A stretch of 13,943 nt of DNA from Bacillota bacterium (GTDB lineage: Bacteria; Bacillota; Clostridia; Peptostreptococcales; Anaerovoracaceae). Shown piece after piece: positions 6,732-12,684 of the stretch. How positions within the stretch are numbered: position 1 is the first letter of the stretch; each line of letters begins with the position of its first letter. A program made the position numbers and the translations under genes. The DNA lies in assembly GCA_016281165.1 (NCBI GenBank), contig JAEEIC010000029.1, positions 1-13,943 of the forward strand. The letters are read 5' to 3'. Under the pieces are notes generated by a model. It did not search any database. It had not been told where the DNA came from and saw only the letters and a program-made list of their open reading frames with translations.

Positions 6732-7455
6732 CGAGATAGGTTTCGGGGGCCTGAAGCTGCTGCAGGATCCCGCCCAATTCTGCTACGGCGTCGACGCCGT
6801 GCTGCTGGCCGATTTCTGCCGGGCGAAGGAGGACGATAAGGTCTGCGAGCTCGGCAGCGGCAACGGGGCCGTTAGCCTCATCATAAGCGCCAAGTACCGT
6901 CCGGCCCATATAACGGGGGTAGAGCTGCAGAAGGGCCCCTATGAGCTGGCCTGCGAGAGCGCGGTCCTCAACGGCCTGCAGGACAGGCTCAGCTTCATCA
7001 ACCGCGATATAAAGGATCTCAGGGGCCGCCTCGCCTGCGCCTCCATGGATCTGGTCGTCACGAACCCGCCCTATATCGAAAAGGGCAGGGGCTTCATAAG
7101 CTGCGAGAGCCCGCAGAGCCTGGCCCGCCACGAGAGCAGCGCCTGCCTCGCCGATTTCATCAACGAGGCCGCGAGGCTCTTGAGATGCGGCGGAAGGCTG
7201 TGCATGGTGCACAGGCCCATGAGGCTGCCCGATATCTGCGAGTACGCCAGAGCCGCGGGGCTGGAGCCCAAGAAGCTGGTCCCGGTGGCGCCAAAGAAGG
7301 GCGAGCCTTCGAACATCATACTTATAGAATGCATCAAGGGCGCCGGCAAAGGCCTGCAGGTGATGGCCGAGCTGGTCATCAGGGAGCCGGACGGGAGCTT
7401 CACCCCGGAGCTCAAGCGCATATACGGCGAATACCGCCGGGAAGATCAAAAATAA
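6715..7455 (+). CDS. trmN6: TrmN6/YabB-type adenine-N6 methyltransferase
   Basis: This 246-residue class I SAM-dependent methyltransferase resembles TrmN6 (YfiC), which in E. coli methylates A37 of tRNA-Val1, and B. subtilis YabB. The SAM-binding loop ELGSGNGAVSL is at 45-55, and the catalytic motif NPPY typical of N6-adenine methyltransferases is at 117-120. QDPAQFCYGVDAVLLADF at 18-34 matches the family's N-terminal signature. The start at 6715 fits the family's usual N-terminus and overlaps the end of ricT by 17 nt. A TTG at 6688 is in frame, but its GAGGAGG is only 3 nt away and the extra residues do not look like the family. The exact RNA substrate in Bacillota is not shown by sequence. 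It is the last gene of the tmk operon. Confidence 0.88.
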   Translation: MNPRVDEIGFGGLKLLQDPAQFCYGVDAVLLADFCRAKEDDKVCELGSGNGAVSLIISAKYRPAHITGVELQKGPYELACESAVLNGLQDRLSFINRDIKDLRGRLACASMDLVVTNPPYIEKGRGFISCESPQSLARHESSACLADFINEAARLLRCGGRLCMVHRPMRLPDICEYARAAGLEPKKLVPVAPKKGEPSNIILIECIKGAGKGLQVMAELVIREPDGSFTPELKRIYGEYRREDQK

Positions 7456-7466
7456 ACGTTAAAAAC

Positions 7467-7496
7467 AAAGCAGGTCTCGCGAAGGGACCTGCTTTT
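7467..7496. terminator. Bidirectional terminator between trmN6 and glutamine synthetase
   Basis: AAAGCAGGTC at 7467-7476 pairs perfectly with GACCTGCTTT at 7486-7495 around a 9-nt loop. TTTT follows on the + strand and a GTTTTTAACG run follows on the - strand. It lies between two convergent genes, 11 nt after trmN6 and 30 nt after the minus-strand stop, so it can end transcription from both sides. Confidence 0.85.
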
Positions 7497-7525
7497 ATGA
7501 CGCTCTTTTATTTTCCCTGAGGGCT

Positions 7526-9424
7526 TCAGATTATGTTCCTCAGATACTCGCTGTACTGCTTCTCCAGGCAGTTGACCCTCTCCTGGGCTTCGACCTGCAG
7601 GCGCGAGGCCGTGTCGTAGTCTCCCTCTTCGATGGAGCGGTTGAGGGCGGTGAGAAGGCTGGTTGAGCTCAGGCTGTCCTTCGCCAGCAGACCTATCTCC
7701 TTGGAGATATTGGCCCAGCGCAGCTGGTCCAGATCGCTTCCCTCCTCGTGCCTCTTGACGCAGCTCCTGGCTCTCATCACCAGAGAGGGCACTATCCTGT
7801 CGTGGAGCTCCATCTCCCACTGGTCGGTGGCCGCGGCCTTGTAAGACATTATGTCGGTATCGCTCATCACGCCGCCGTCGGTGAGTATCCTGAGCTTTTC
7901 GGGATAAAGGTCGAAGGCCTTCAGATTCTCCCACACCGTTGCGGGAGCCCTGCCGAATAACTTTTCTCTTTCTTCCGGCCCGTAGTCCTTGAAGATGTTG
8001 TTCTCGGCCCTGTATATCCTGTCCTTCTCAAGATAAAAGTCTTCCTGCCCGAATCCCTTGGAGACCGAGGCTTCGAGCTCGGCCGAGGTCTTCCGCGCCG
8101 CGAGGCAGGCCCTGATGCCGTCCAGCATGGCCATGAGGGCCGCCGCCAGCACGAGATAGGTGTTGCTCTTGGGGTTCGGGGAGCGCAGCTCGAAGTGGGT
8201 CGCGAGAGGATTGTCCGCGCTCCTGATGAGGCCGGCCAGGACCGACCTGTTCCTCGAGGGGAAATTCACGCTGCGTCCGAGGCTGCAGGCGATGCATATC
8301 GGTGCCTCATAGCCGGGCTTGAGCCTGTTGAAGGCGTCGTTGGTGCAGTTTACTAAGGGATTGACGATCTCATAATTCTTGAGGAAGCCCATGAGGGCGC
8401 CGAACCCTATGGGGCTCATGTATTCGCTGTCGGGCCTCATCGTACTGAAGAGGTTCACCCTGCGGCCGTCTTTGAGCTTCGCCTGCACTCCGATATGAGT
8501 ATGCTTCCCGCTGCCGGCGACGTCCTCCACCGGCTTTGCCATGAAGCTCACGTCGAGGCCGTTGTTCCTGAACACGTCGCGCACGATGTAGCGGATGATG
8601 TTGTCGTTGTCCGCGGTCTGCATGGGACCGTCGTACTTCCAGTCTATCTCGAGCTGCTCCATGATGTGGTCGAAATCTCCGCCCTTCATGAGCTCGGACT
8701 GTATCCCGCCGACCTCCTTATGTCCCATCTCCACCTCGAAACCGTAGAGATTGAGTATCCTCAAGGTCTGCTCGAGGGCCGTCCTCACGGGCCCCATGGT
8801 CCGCTTCCAGTACTGCTCCTTGAGCTCCTGGGAGGTGTGCATCTTCTCCCTGTCCGCCACGTTGTGCGGGGTCTTGACGTAGAATTCCAGCTCGGTAGCG
8901 GCGGTGATCACGACCTCATCGATGTCGGAGGCGCTGCCGAAGGGCAGGTACTCGAGCACGTAAGGGTTCTCTTCGATGATCCTGGGGATCTCGGACTTGA
9001 AGCGCTCGACGGCCTTCTCCAGTATGACTCTTGAACCGACGCTGTTGACGTCGTTGTGTACCAGATAGGCGGGGATCCTGATAGTCCCGACCGGAAGACC
9101 GCTCTCGTCGTCTGTGTTGCGGTAGTTATAGTCGACGAACCATTTTACGGAAGGGTCGGGTATCATGTCGACCTTGGCGTTGGATATATCGGCGATGCCG
9201 GGGAGGAGCACTGATGAGCCGTCGGTCTGGACTCCCTTCTGTATGAAGCCGTCGACGTCCTTCAGGAGCTCTTCGACCGGTATCCTCTCGTCGGTGTCGC
9301 GGCCGTAGATATCGAGACCTACGAGGGACACGAACCTGAGCTCGGGATGAGCCGCTATAAGGGCCTTGAGATCCTTTTCGTTATGTTTATCCGCCGGTAT
9401 GGAAAATACCATCTTCTCGTACAT
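7526..9424 (-). CDS. glnA: Glutamine synthetase, long form with C-terminal extension
   Basis: This 632-residue cytosolic enzyme should make glutamine from glutamate, ammonia and ATP. The N-terminal beta-grasp domain has DGSSVLLPG at 68-76. Catalytic-domain motifs follow in the normal order: ELEF at 178-181, GHKEVGG at 234-240, GSGKHTH at 304-310, NRLKPGYEAP at 366-375, RNRS at 391-394 and HFELRSPNP at 410-418. These supply the metal- and substrate-binding Glu, His and Arg residues. GSI enzymes have about 440-470 residues. Here about 190 helical, charged residues follow residue 440, matching a longer clostridial-type form as I remember it. The E. coli-type adenylylation-site sequence is not seen. 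The start at 9424 is set by a GGAGGTG site 5-7 nt upstream; the frame stays open further upstream across the promoter and is not coding there. Confidence 0.9.
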   Translation of the reverse strand: MYEKMVFSIPADKHNEKDLKALIAAHPELRFVSLVGLDIYGRDTDERIPVEELLKDVDGFIQKGVQTDGSSVLLPGIADISNAKVDMIPDPSVKWFVDYNYRNTDDESGLPVGTIRIPAYLVHNDVNSVGSRVILEKAVERFKSEIPRIIEENPYVLEYLPFGSASDIDEVVITAATELEFYVKTPHNVADREKMHTSQELKEQYWKRTMGPVRTALEQTLRILNLYGFEVEMGHKEVGGIQSELMKGGDFDHIMEQLEIDWKYDGPMQTADNDNIIRYIVRDVFRNNGLDVSFMAKPVEDVAGSGKHTHIGVQAKLKDGRRVNLFSTMRPDSEYMSPIGFGALMGFLKNYEIVNPLVNCTNDAFNRLKPGYEAPICIACSLGRSVNFPSRNRSVLAGLIRSADNPLATHFELRSPNPKSNTYLVLAAALMAMLDGIRACLAARKTSAELEASVSKGFGQEDFYLEKDRIYRAENNIFKDYGPEEREKLFGRAPATVWENLKAFDLYPEKLRILTDGGVMSDTDIMSYKAAATDQWEMELHDRIVPSLVMRARSCVKRHEEGSDLDQLRWANISKEIGLLAKDSLSSTSLLTALNRSIEEGDYDTASRLQVEAQERVNCLEKQYSEYLRNII

Positions 9425-9459
9425 GGAGCACCTCCCCCAAAAAACAAAAATATACAACA

Positions 9460-9488
9460 AATATACTACAGTTTGTGGTCCGGCGCAA
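9460..9488 (-). promoter_or_regulatory. Promoter of the glutamine synthetase gene
   Basis: Read on the - strand, TTGCGC (9488-9483) and TATATT (9465-9460) are separated by 17 bp. This predicts a start near 9453 and a leader of about 30 nt that contains the GGAGGTG ribosome binding site. An inverted repeat flanks the -35 element (9469-9480 and 9517-9526). Confidence 0.65.
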
Positions 9489-9526
9489 GAGTTTAGGTAA
9501 AGAAAATTGTGGCTGTGACCAAACTG
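9469..9526. repeat. Inverted repeat flanking the glnA -35 element, possible operator
   Basis: CAGTTTGTGGTC at 9469-9480 and GACCAAACTG at 9517-9526 form an imperfect inverted repeat whose arm centres are 47 bp apart, about four to five helical turns. The left arm lies between the -10 and -35 elements of the minus-strand promoter. This could bind a dimeric or looping nitrogen regulator. It does not match the TGTNA-N7-TNACA form of GlnR sites. Confidence 0.35.
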
Positions 9527-9593
9527 TCTTTTATAACGCGCGTGACAAAAGCGCGCGATCCTGATCCGAAGCTCTGTTGTCCGGTCCATCTGC

Positions 9594-9622
9594 TTGAGCA
9601 TCGCGGGGCGATGTGGTATAAT
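9594..9622 (+). promoter_or_regulatory. Promoter of the DUF3048 lipoprotein gene
   Basis: TTGAGC at 9594-9599 and a perfect TATAAT at 9617-9622 are separated by 17 bp, predicting a start near 9629 and a leader of about 29 nt. Within the spacer, CATCGC (9599-9604) and GCGATG (9608-9613) form a perfect inverted repeat with a 3-nt centre. That is a plausible repressor site. Confidence 0.75.
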
Positions 9623-9657
9623 CCCGACTGAGGACTTATGTCCACAGGGGTAAAAAA

Positions 9658-10833
9658 ATGAGAAAAGAGAAAAGAAGATACTTATCGCTCGCCGCCTTCA
9701 TCCTCATCCTGGCCATGATATTCACGGCCTGCGGGGGCAAAAAGGAAGAGCCCGAGCCCGTCCCGGAGCCTGAGCCCGAGATAGTCAATCCCAAGAACGA
9801 AGAGCCCGCGGTCCCGCCCGAGCCGGTGAAGGAGCCTGAGCCCGAACCGGTGAAAGAGCCTGAGCCCGAACCCGAACCGGAGCCTGAACCTGTCACCTAT
9901 CCCGATCCTCTGACGGGGCTCCCCCTCGAAGAGGACGTCAGCGCCAAAAGGCCCTACGCCGTGATCATCAACAACCACAAGATGGCCCAGCCCACGGTCT
10001 CCCTGACCAAAGCGTCCATCATCTACGAATACATCGCCGAGGGCGGTATAACCAGGCTGCTCGCCGTCTATCAGGATGTGAGAGACGTAGGCGAGATCGG
10101 AACGGTGCGCTCGGCAAGGCCCTACTATCTTGAGACCTGCCTGGCCTACGACGCCATACTGGTGCACGCCGGCGGCAGCGACGAGGCCTATTCGGACATC
10201 TCCGCCTGGAAGATGGATCACATGGACGGCGTGAGAGGGGGCAGGGACGCGCGCATATTCTGGCGCGACGGCTACCGCAAGAACCACAACGGTTACGAGC
10301 ACAGTCTCATGACCAGCGGCGAGAAGATACTCGAGTACGTGAACAGCACCTCCATGCGTCAGGAGCACAAGGAAGGCTACGACTGCGGCCTGCGCTTCGG
10401 GGAGAGCTCCGCGGCGGAGGAGACCGGAAGAGAAGCCGGCCGCCTCACCATCCACTTCTCCAACTACAAGACCGGAGACTTCTATTACGACAAGGACAGC
10501 GGCCTTTATGACGTCTTCCAGTACGGCAGCCCCATGGCGGACGGGGGAAACGAGGAGAATCTGGCGGTCAAGAACGTGATCGTGATGCATACCACTTCCA
10601 GGGTGATAGACGATTACGGCCGCATGAAGTACGAGACCACCGGCTCCGGCAGCGGCAATTACTACTGCGAAGGCAAGTACATCCCCATCAACTGGTCCAG
10701 AAAGGACAGGAACTCCCAGTTCAAGTACACCGTGGAGGACGGGAGCGAGCTGAAGCTCATGCCGGGCCAGACCTACATCTGCGTGATCAATCCCAAGTCG
10801 AGCAGCGAAAAGGCCAAGGCCCTCGAAGAGTAG
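9658..10833 (+). CDS. DUF3048 domain (YerB-like) lipoprotein with Glu-Pro linker
   Basis: This is a 391-residue secreted lipoprotein. A basic N-terminus (RKEKRR) and a hydrophobic stretch at about 9-23 precede a lipobox-like FTAC with lipidation cysteine C25. The Phe at -3 is less usual but tolerated. Residues 30-79 are almost all Glu, Pro and Val, an extended linker through the cell wall. The DUF3048 domain begins near 80: PDPLTGLPLEE, RPYAVIINNHKMAQP at 98-112, EGGITRLLAVYQD at 128-140 and GTVRSARPYYLE at 148-159. A C-terminal part of the family runs to the end. The molecular function of DUF3048/YerB is not established to my knowledge. The ATG follows AGGGG with 7-nt spacing. It is a single-gene unit with its own promoter and terminator. 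Confidence 0.88.
   Translation: MRKEKRRYLSLAAFILILAMIFTACGGKKEEPEPVPEPEPEIVNPKNEEPAVPPEPVKEPEPEPVKEPEPEPEPEPEPVTYPDPLTGLPLEEDVSAKRPYAVIINNHKMAQPTVSLTKASIIYEYIAEGGITRLLAVYQDVRDVGEIGTVRSARPYYLETCLAYDAILVHAGGSDEAYSDISAWKMDHMDGVRGGRDARIFWRDGYRKNHNGYEHSLMTSGEKILEYVNSTSMRQEHKEGYDCGLRFGESSAAEETGREAGRLTIHFSNYKTGDFYYDKDSGLYDVFQYGSPMADGGNEENLAVKNVIVMHTTSRVIDDYGRMKYETTGSGSGNYYCEGKYIPINWSRKDRNSQFKYTVEDGSELKLMPGQTYICVINPKSSSEKAKALEE
9823..9870 (+). repeat. 24-bp tandem repeat in the lipoprotein linker
   Basis: Two adjacent copies of a 24-bp unit (9823-9846 and 9847-9870) differ at one base and encode PVKEPEPE twice. Further Glu-Pro codons follow to 9897. The surrounding linker is also low-complexity, so copy number may vary between strains by slippage in multiples of three bases without breaking the frame. 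Confidence 0.8.
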
Positions 10834-10874
10834 GCGCAAAGCGCCGGACAGGGCCCGATACAGGCAAAAAAAGG

Positions 10875-10908
10875 ACCGGCAGCTCCTTCACGGAAGCTGC
10901 CGGTTTTA
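10875..10908. terminator. Bidirectional terminator between the lipoprotein gene and abrB
   Basis: ACCGGCAGCT at 10875-10884 pairs perfectly with AGCTGCCGGT at 10895-10904. TTT follows on the + strand, and on the - strand a run of seven T residues follows two bases after the stem (10866-10872 on the + strand is all A). It can terminate both convergent genes. Confidence 0.87.
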
Positions 10909-10926
10909 TAATGCCCATAATTTATA

Positions 10927-11172
10927 TTATTCCAGATTCTTGAGCTTCTTAAGGCAGTTCCTGCAGACGTTCTTGCCGCCGAACTGGACGATGTCTGTAG
11001 CCTCGTTGCAGAATACACAGGCTGGTTGATACCTGCGGAGTATGATGTCGTCGCCTTCAACAAAGATGGCGATGGGATCGTTCTCTTTGAGGTCGAAGGT
11101 GTCTCTCAGTTCCTTGGGTATAACTATCCTGCCAAGCTGGTCAAGCTTTCTAACAATGCCGGTCGCTGTCAT
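10927..11172 (-). CDS. abrB: AbrB-family transition-state regulator with Cys-rich C-terminus
   Basis: This 81-residue DNA-binding protein has the SpoVT/AbrB swapped-hairpin domain at residues 1-48: TGIVRKLDQLGRIVIPKELRDTF in two conserved halves around 4-26, then DDIILRRYQP. AbrB proteins repress stationary-phase genes in B. subtilis. The C-terminal part carries CVFC (C52, C55) and CRNC (C70, C73). These four cysteines could bind zinc or act as a redox switch, as in clostridial AbrB types, whereas B. subtilis AbrB has a different tail. The start follows an AGGAGGG site about 11 nt upstream on the - strand, rather far but the only good site. It has its own promoter. Its place near the tmk-trmN6 block matches the B. 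subtilis region. Confidence 0.92.
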   Translation of the reverse strand: MTATGIVRKLDQLGRIVIPKELRDTFDLKENDPIAIFVEGDDIILRRYQPACVFCNEATDIVQFGGKNVCRNCLKKLKNLE

Positions 11173-11229
11173 TTCTCTTTTTTCCCTCCTGCACTGAAAC
11201 GAGTATTAGATTAAAAAATATACAAATAT

Positions 11230-11257
11230 ATTATAGCGGGCTTGACATAAAAGTCAA
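11230..11257 (-). promoter_or_regulatory. Promoter of abrB with overlapping palindrome
   Basis: On the - strand TTGACT (-35, 11257-11252) and a perfect TATAAT (-10, 11235-11230) are 16 bp apart. A TTGAC-N6-GTCAA inverted repeat at 11242-11257 covers the -35 element and part of the spacer, so a bound protein would block RNA polymerase. AbrB self-repression is a natural hypothesis. Confidence 0.75.
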
Positions 11258-11310
11258 TAACAGTTAAAAAGTTATCGGATTTTTTTTATTTTGTTCCCGT
11301 TATAGACAAA

Positions 11311-12501
11311 TCAGCCTTTCCCGTTCTTGTACCTGAAGAGGTAGACAAGGCCCAGGACGGCGGCCGTGGCGGTGGCGGCGAGGGCCAACGCGAAGGGCCT
11401 CATTGGGTCTGTCTTGTACATGATGCCGGCGAAGAAGGCGCCGAATATGCCGCCCAGGGCGGTCATCGACTGGAAGAAGCCCATGACTCTGTTGGTGGTC
11501 TCGGGAGTCCCCTTGCCGGCGAAGATGTTCTGGAACATCGTCAGCCTGACGGCGGCGAGGACGAAGAAGACTATGTCGCAGATCGCGAAGGGGATGACGT
11601 CCTTCACGACGAACACGAGGACCAGAGGCGCGATCATCGCCAGCAGGACGAATATCACGCTCACGTTGGCGTCGGTCTTCTTCATGACTCTCATCACTAT
11701 GAGGCTGTTGACCAGGAAGGTGAGGGCCGCGATGATGGCCTTGAAGACGCCGTTATAGGCCGAGGAGAGGCCCAGCTGGTCCTTGATGTAGTAATTGAAG
11801 ACCTGCTCGTAGGCGGTCTGCCCCATGGCGCCGATGGCCACGGTGATGAAGAGCACCAGCAGGGTGCCGGTCATGAAGGTCTTCGCCGAGATGAACACCC
11901 CGAAGGGATTGGCGTCCTTGAAGCTCAGGGGATGGTCGGGTTTGTGCTTGAAGGGGGTGTCGTCTATGCAGAGGAAGCGGAAGAAGATCCCGCAGCCTAT
12001 GAGCATGACGACCTGGGTCGCGAAGGCGGTCTTTACCGAGATCAGGCCCAGCATGCCGCCGATGAAGTAGCCCACCGCGTTGAAAACGTTGTTGGCGGTT
12101 GAGTAGGTTATGATCTTGGCCGCCCTGGTCTGCGGGTCGGAGGTATTGACGATGTAATTGAGGAAGCCCGTGAATACTCCGCCGCAGAACACTCCCGCGA
12201 ACATCCTGCCCGCTATCACCTGCGCCTCGGTCCGGGCCCCTCCGAAGATGAACTGTCCCACGGCGTAGCCGCAGCAGCATATCAGTATGACCGTGCGGGT
12301 GGGGATGTAGTCGCAGAGCCGGCCCCAGAAGGGCGCGAAGAGGAAGTAGACCACCTGCATGGCGGCCAGGGCCACCCCGAACATGGAGCTGTCCAGACCT
12401 CTTTCGACTATGAGGGTGGGGGTGACCGGATGGACCAGGTTGGCCGCTATCGACGTGAGTATGACTCCTATGATGTATATGGTGAATTTCTTCCTGCTCA
12501 T
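11311..12501 (-). CDS. Major facilitator superfamily transporter
   Basis: This 396-residue inner-membrane protein is built of repeated hydrophobic helices, compatible with the 12 segments of MFS carriers. The MFS motif between helices 2 and 3 reads GRLCDYIPTRTVIL, close to the family pattern GxLaDrxGrr. A hydrophilic central loop of about 25 residues (FKHKPDHPLSFKDANPFG) separates the halves. The layout resembles multidrug or sugar efflux carriers, but no substrate can be deduced. The start at 12501 is chosen because GAAAGGA lies 9 nt upstream and the protein opens MSRKKFTIYIIGV. An in-frame non-ATG start at 12531 would add ten residues and overlap a leader hairpin. Its own promoter is divergent from murA, and I see no strong terminator before abrB downstream. 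Confidence 0.9.
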   Translation of the reverse strand: MSRKKFTIYIIGVILTSIAANLVHPVTPTLIVERGLDSSMFGVALAAMQVVYFLFAPFWGRLCDYIPTRTVILICCCGYAVGQFIFGGARTEAQVIAGRMFAGVFCGGVFTGFLNYIVNTSDPQTRAAKIITYSTANNVFNAVGYFIGGMLGLISVKTAFATQVVMLIGCGIFFRFLCIDDTPFKHKPDHPLSFKDANPFGVFISAKTFMTGTLLVLFITVAIGAMGQTAYEQVFNYYIKDQLGLSSAYNGVFKAIIAALTFLVNSLIVMRVMKKTDANVSVIFVLLAMIAPLVLVFVVKDVIPFAICDIVFFVLAAVRLTMFQNIFAGKGTPETTNRVMGFFQSMTALGGIFGAFFAGIMYKTDPMRPFALALAATATAAVLGLVYLFRYKNGKG

Positions 12502-12519
12502 ACAGTCCGTTCCTTTCAG

Positions 12520-12538
12520 GCGCCTTCTCAAAAGGCGT
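12520..12538 (-). promoter_or_regulatory. Leader hairpin upstream of the MFS gene
   Basis: On the - strand CGCCTT pairs with AAGGCG (arms 12532-12537 and 12521-12526) around a 5-nt loop, ending 3 nt before the GAAAGGA ribosome binding site. It may affect translation or mRNA stability; the stem is only 6 bp, so this is tentative. Confidence 0.35.
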
Positions 12539-12546
12539 ACTGGATA

Positions 12547-12576
12547 AATATACTACCGAGGGAGGGTGCATTTCAA
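12547..12576 (-). promoter_or_regulatory. Promoter of the MFS gene
   Basis: On the - strand TTGAAA (12576-12571) and TATATT (12552-12547) are separated by 18 bp, predicting a start near 12540 and a 40-nt leader. The spacer length is at the upper end of normal. Confidence 0.55.
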
Positions 12577-12625
12577 GCTCATTCTTCGGCGCGGGCCGGG
12601 TCTTTCGGGGCGTCAGCGAATAAAC

Positions 12626-12654
12626 TTGCTATTGCGGGCGATGTATGCTTTAAT
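12626..12654 (+). promoter_or_regulatory. Promoter of murA
   Basis: TTGCTA at 12626-12631 and TTTAAT at 12649-12654 are separated by 17 bp, predicting a start near 12661 and a short leader of about 24 nt carrying GGAGG. The gap of about 50 bp between this and the divergent MFS promoter is GC-rich and holds no recognisable operator. Confidence 0.6.
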
Positions 12655-12684
12655 TATTTCAGAAAAAACGCATCGGAGGTCTGT

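Noticed and set aside
9500..9540. GlnR-type operator upstream of glutamine synthetase
   Set aside because: TGTGACCAAACTGTC begins like a GlnR half-site but the second half (TNACA at the right spacing) is missing.
9425..9601. A 59-residue N-terminal extension of glutamine synthetase
   Set aside because: The frame is open upstream, but the stretch covers the promoter and the inverted repeats, and GGAGGTG points to the start at 9424, which also fits the family's N-terminus.
11242..11290. A plus-strand promoter or terminator near TTGACA at 11242 and the T run at 11280-11287
   Set aside because: The spacing to any -10-like sequence is poor, there is no plus-strand gene downstream, and the only hairpin before the T run has a 5-bp AT-rich stem.
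11366..11758. A 130-codon plus-strand frame within the MFS gene
   Set aside because: It is antisense to a convincing transmembrane transporter, with no promoter or ribosome binding site of its own.
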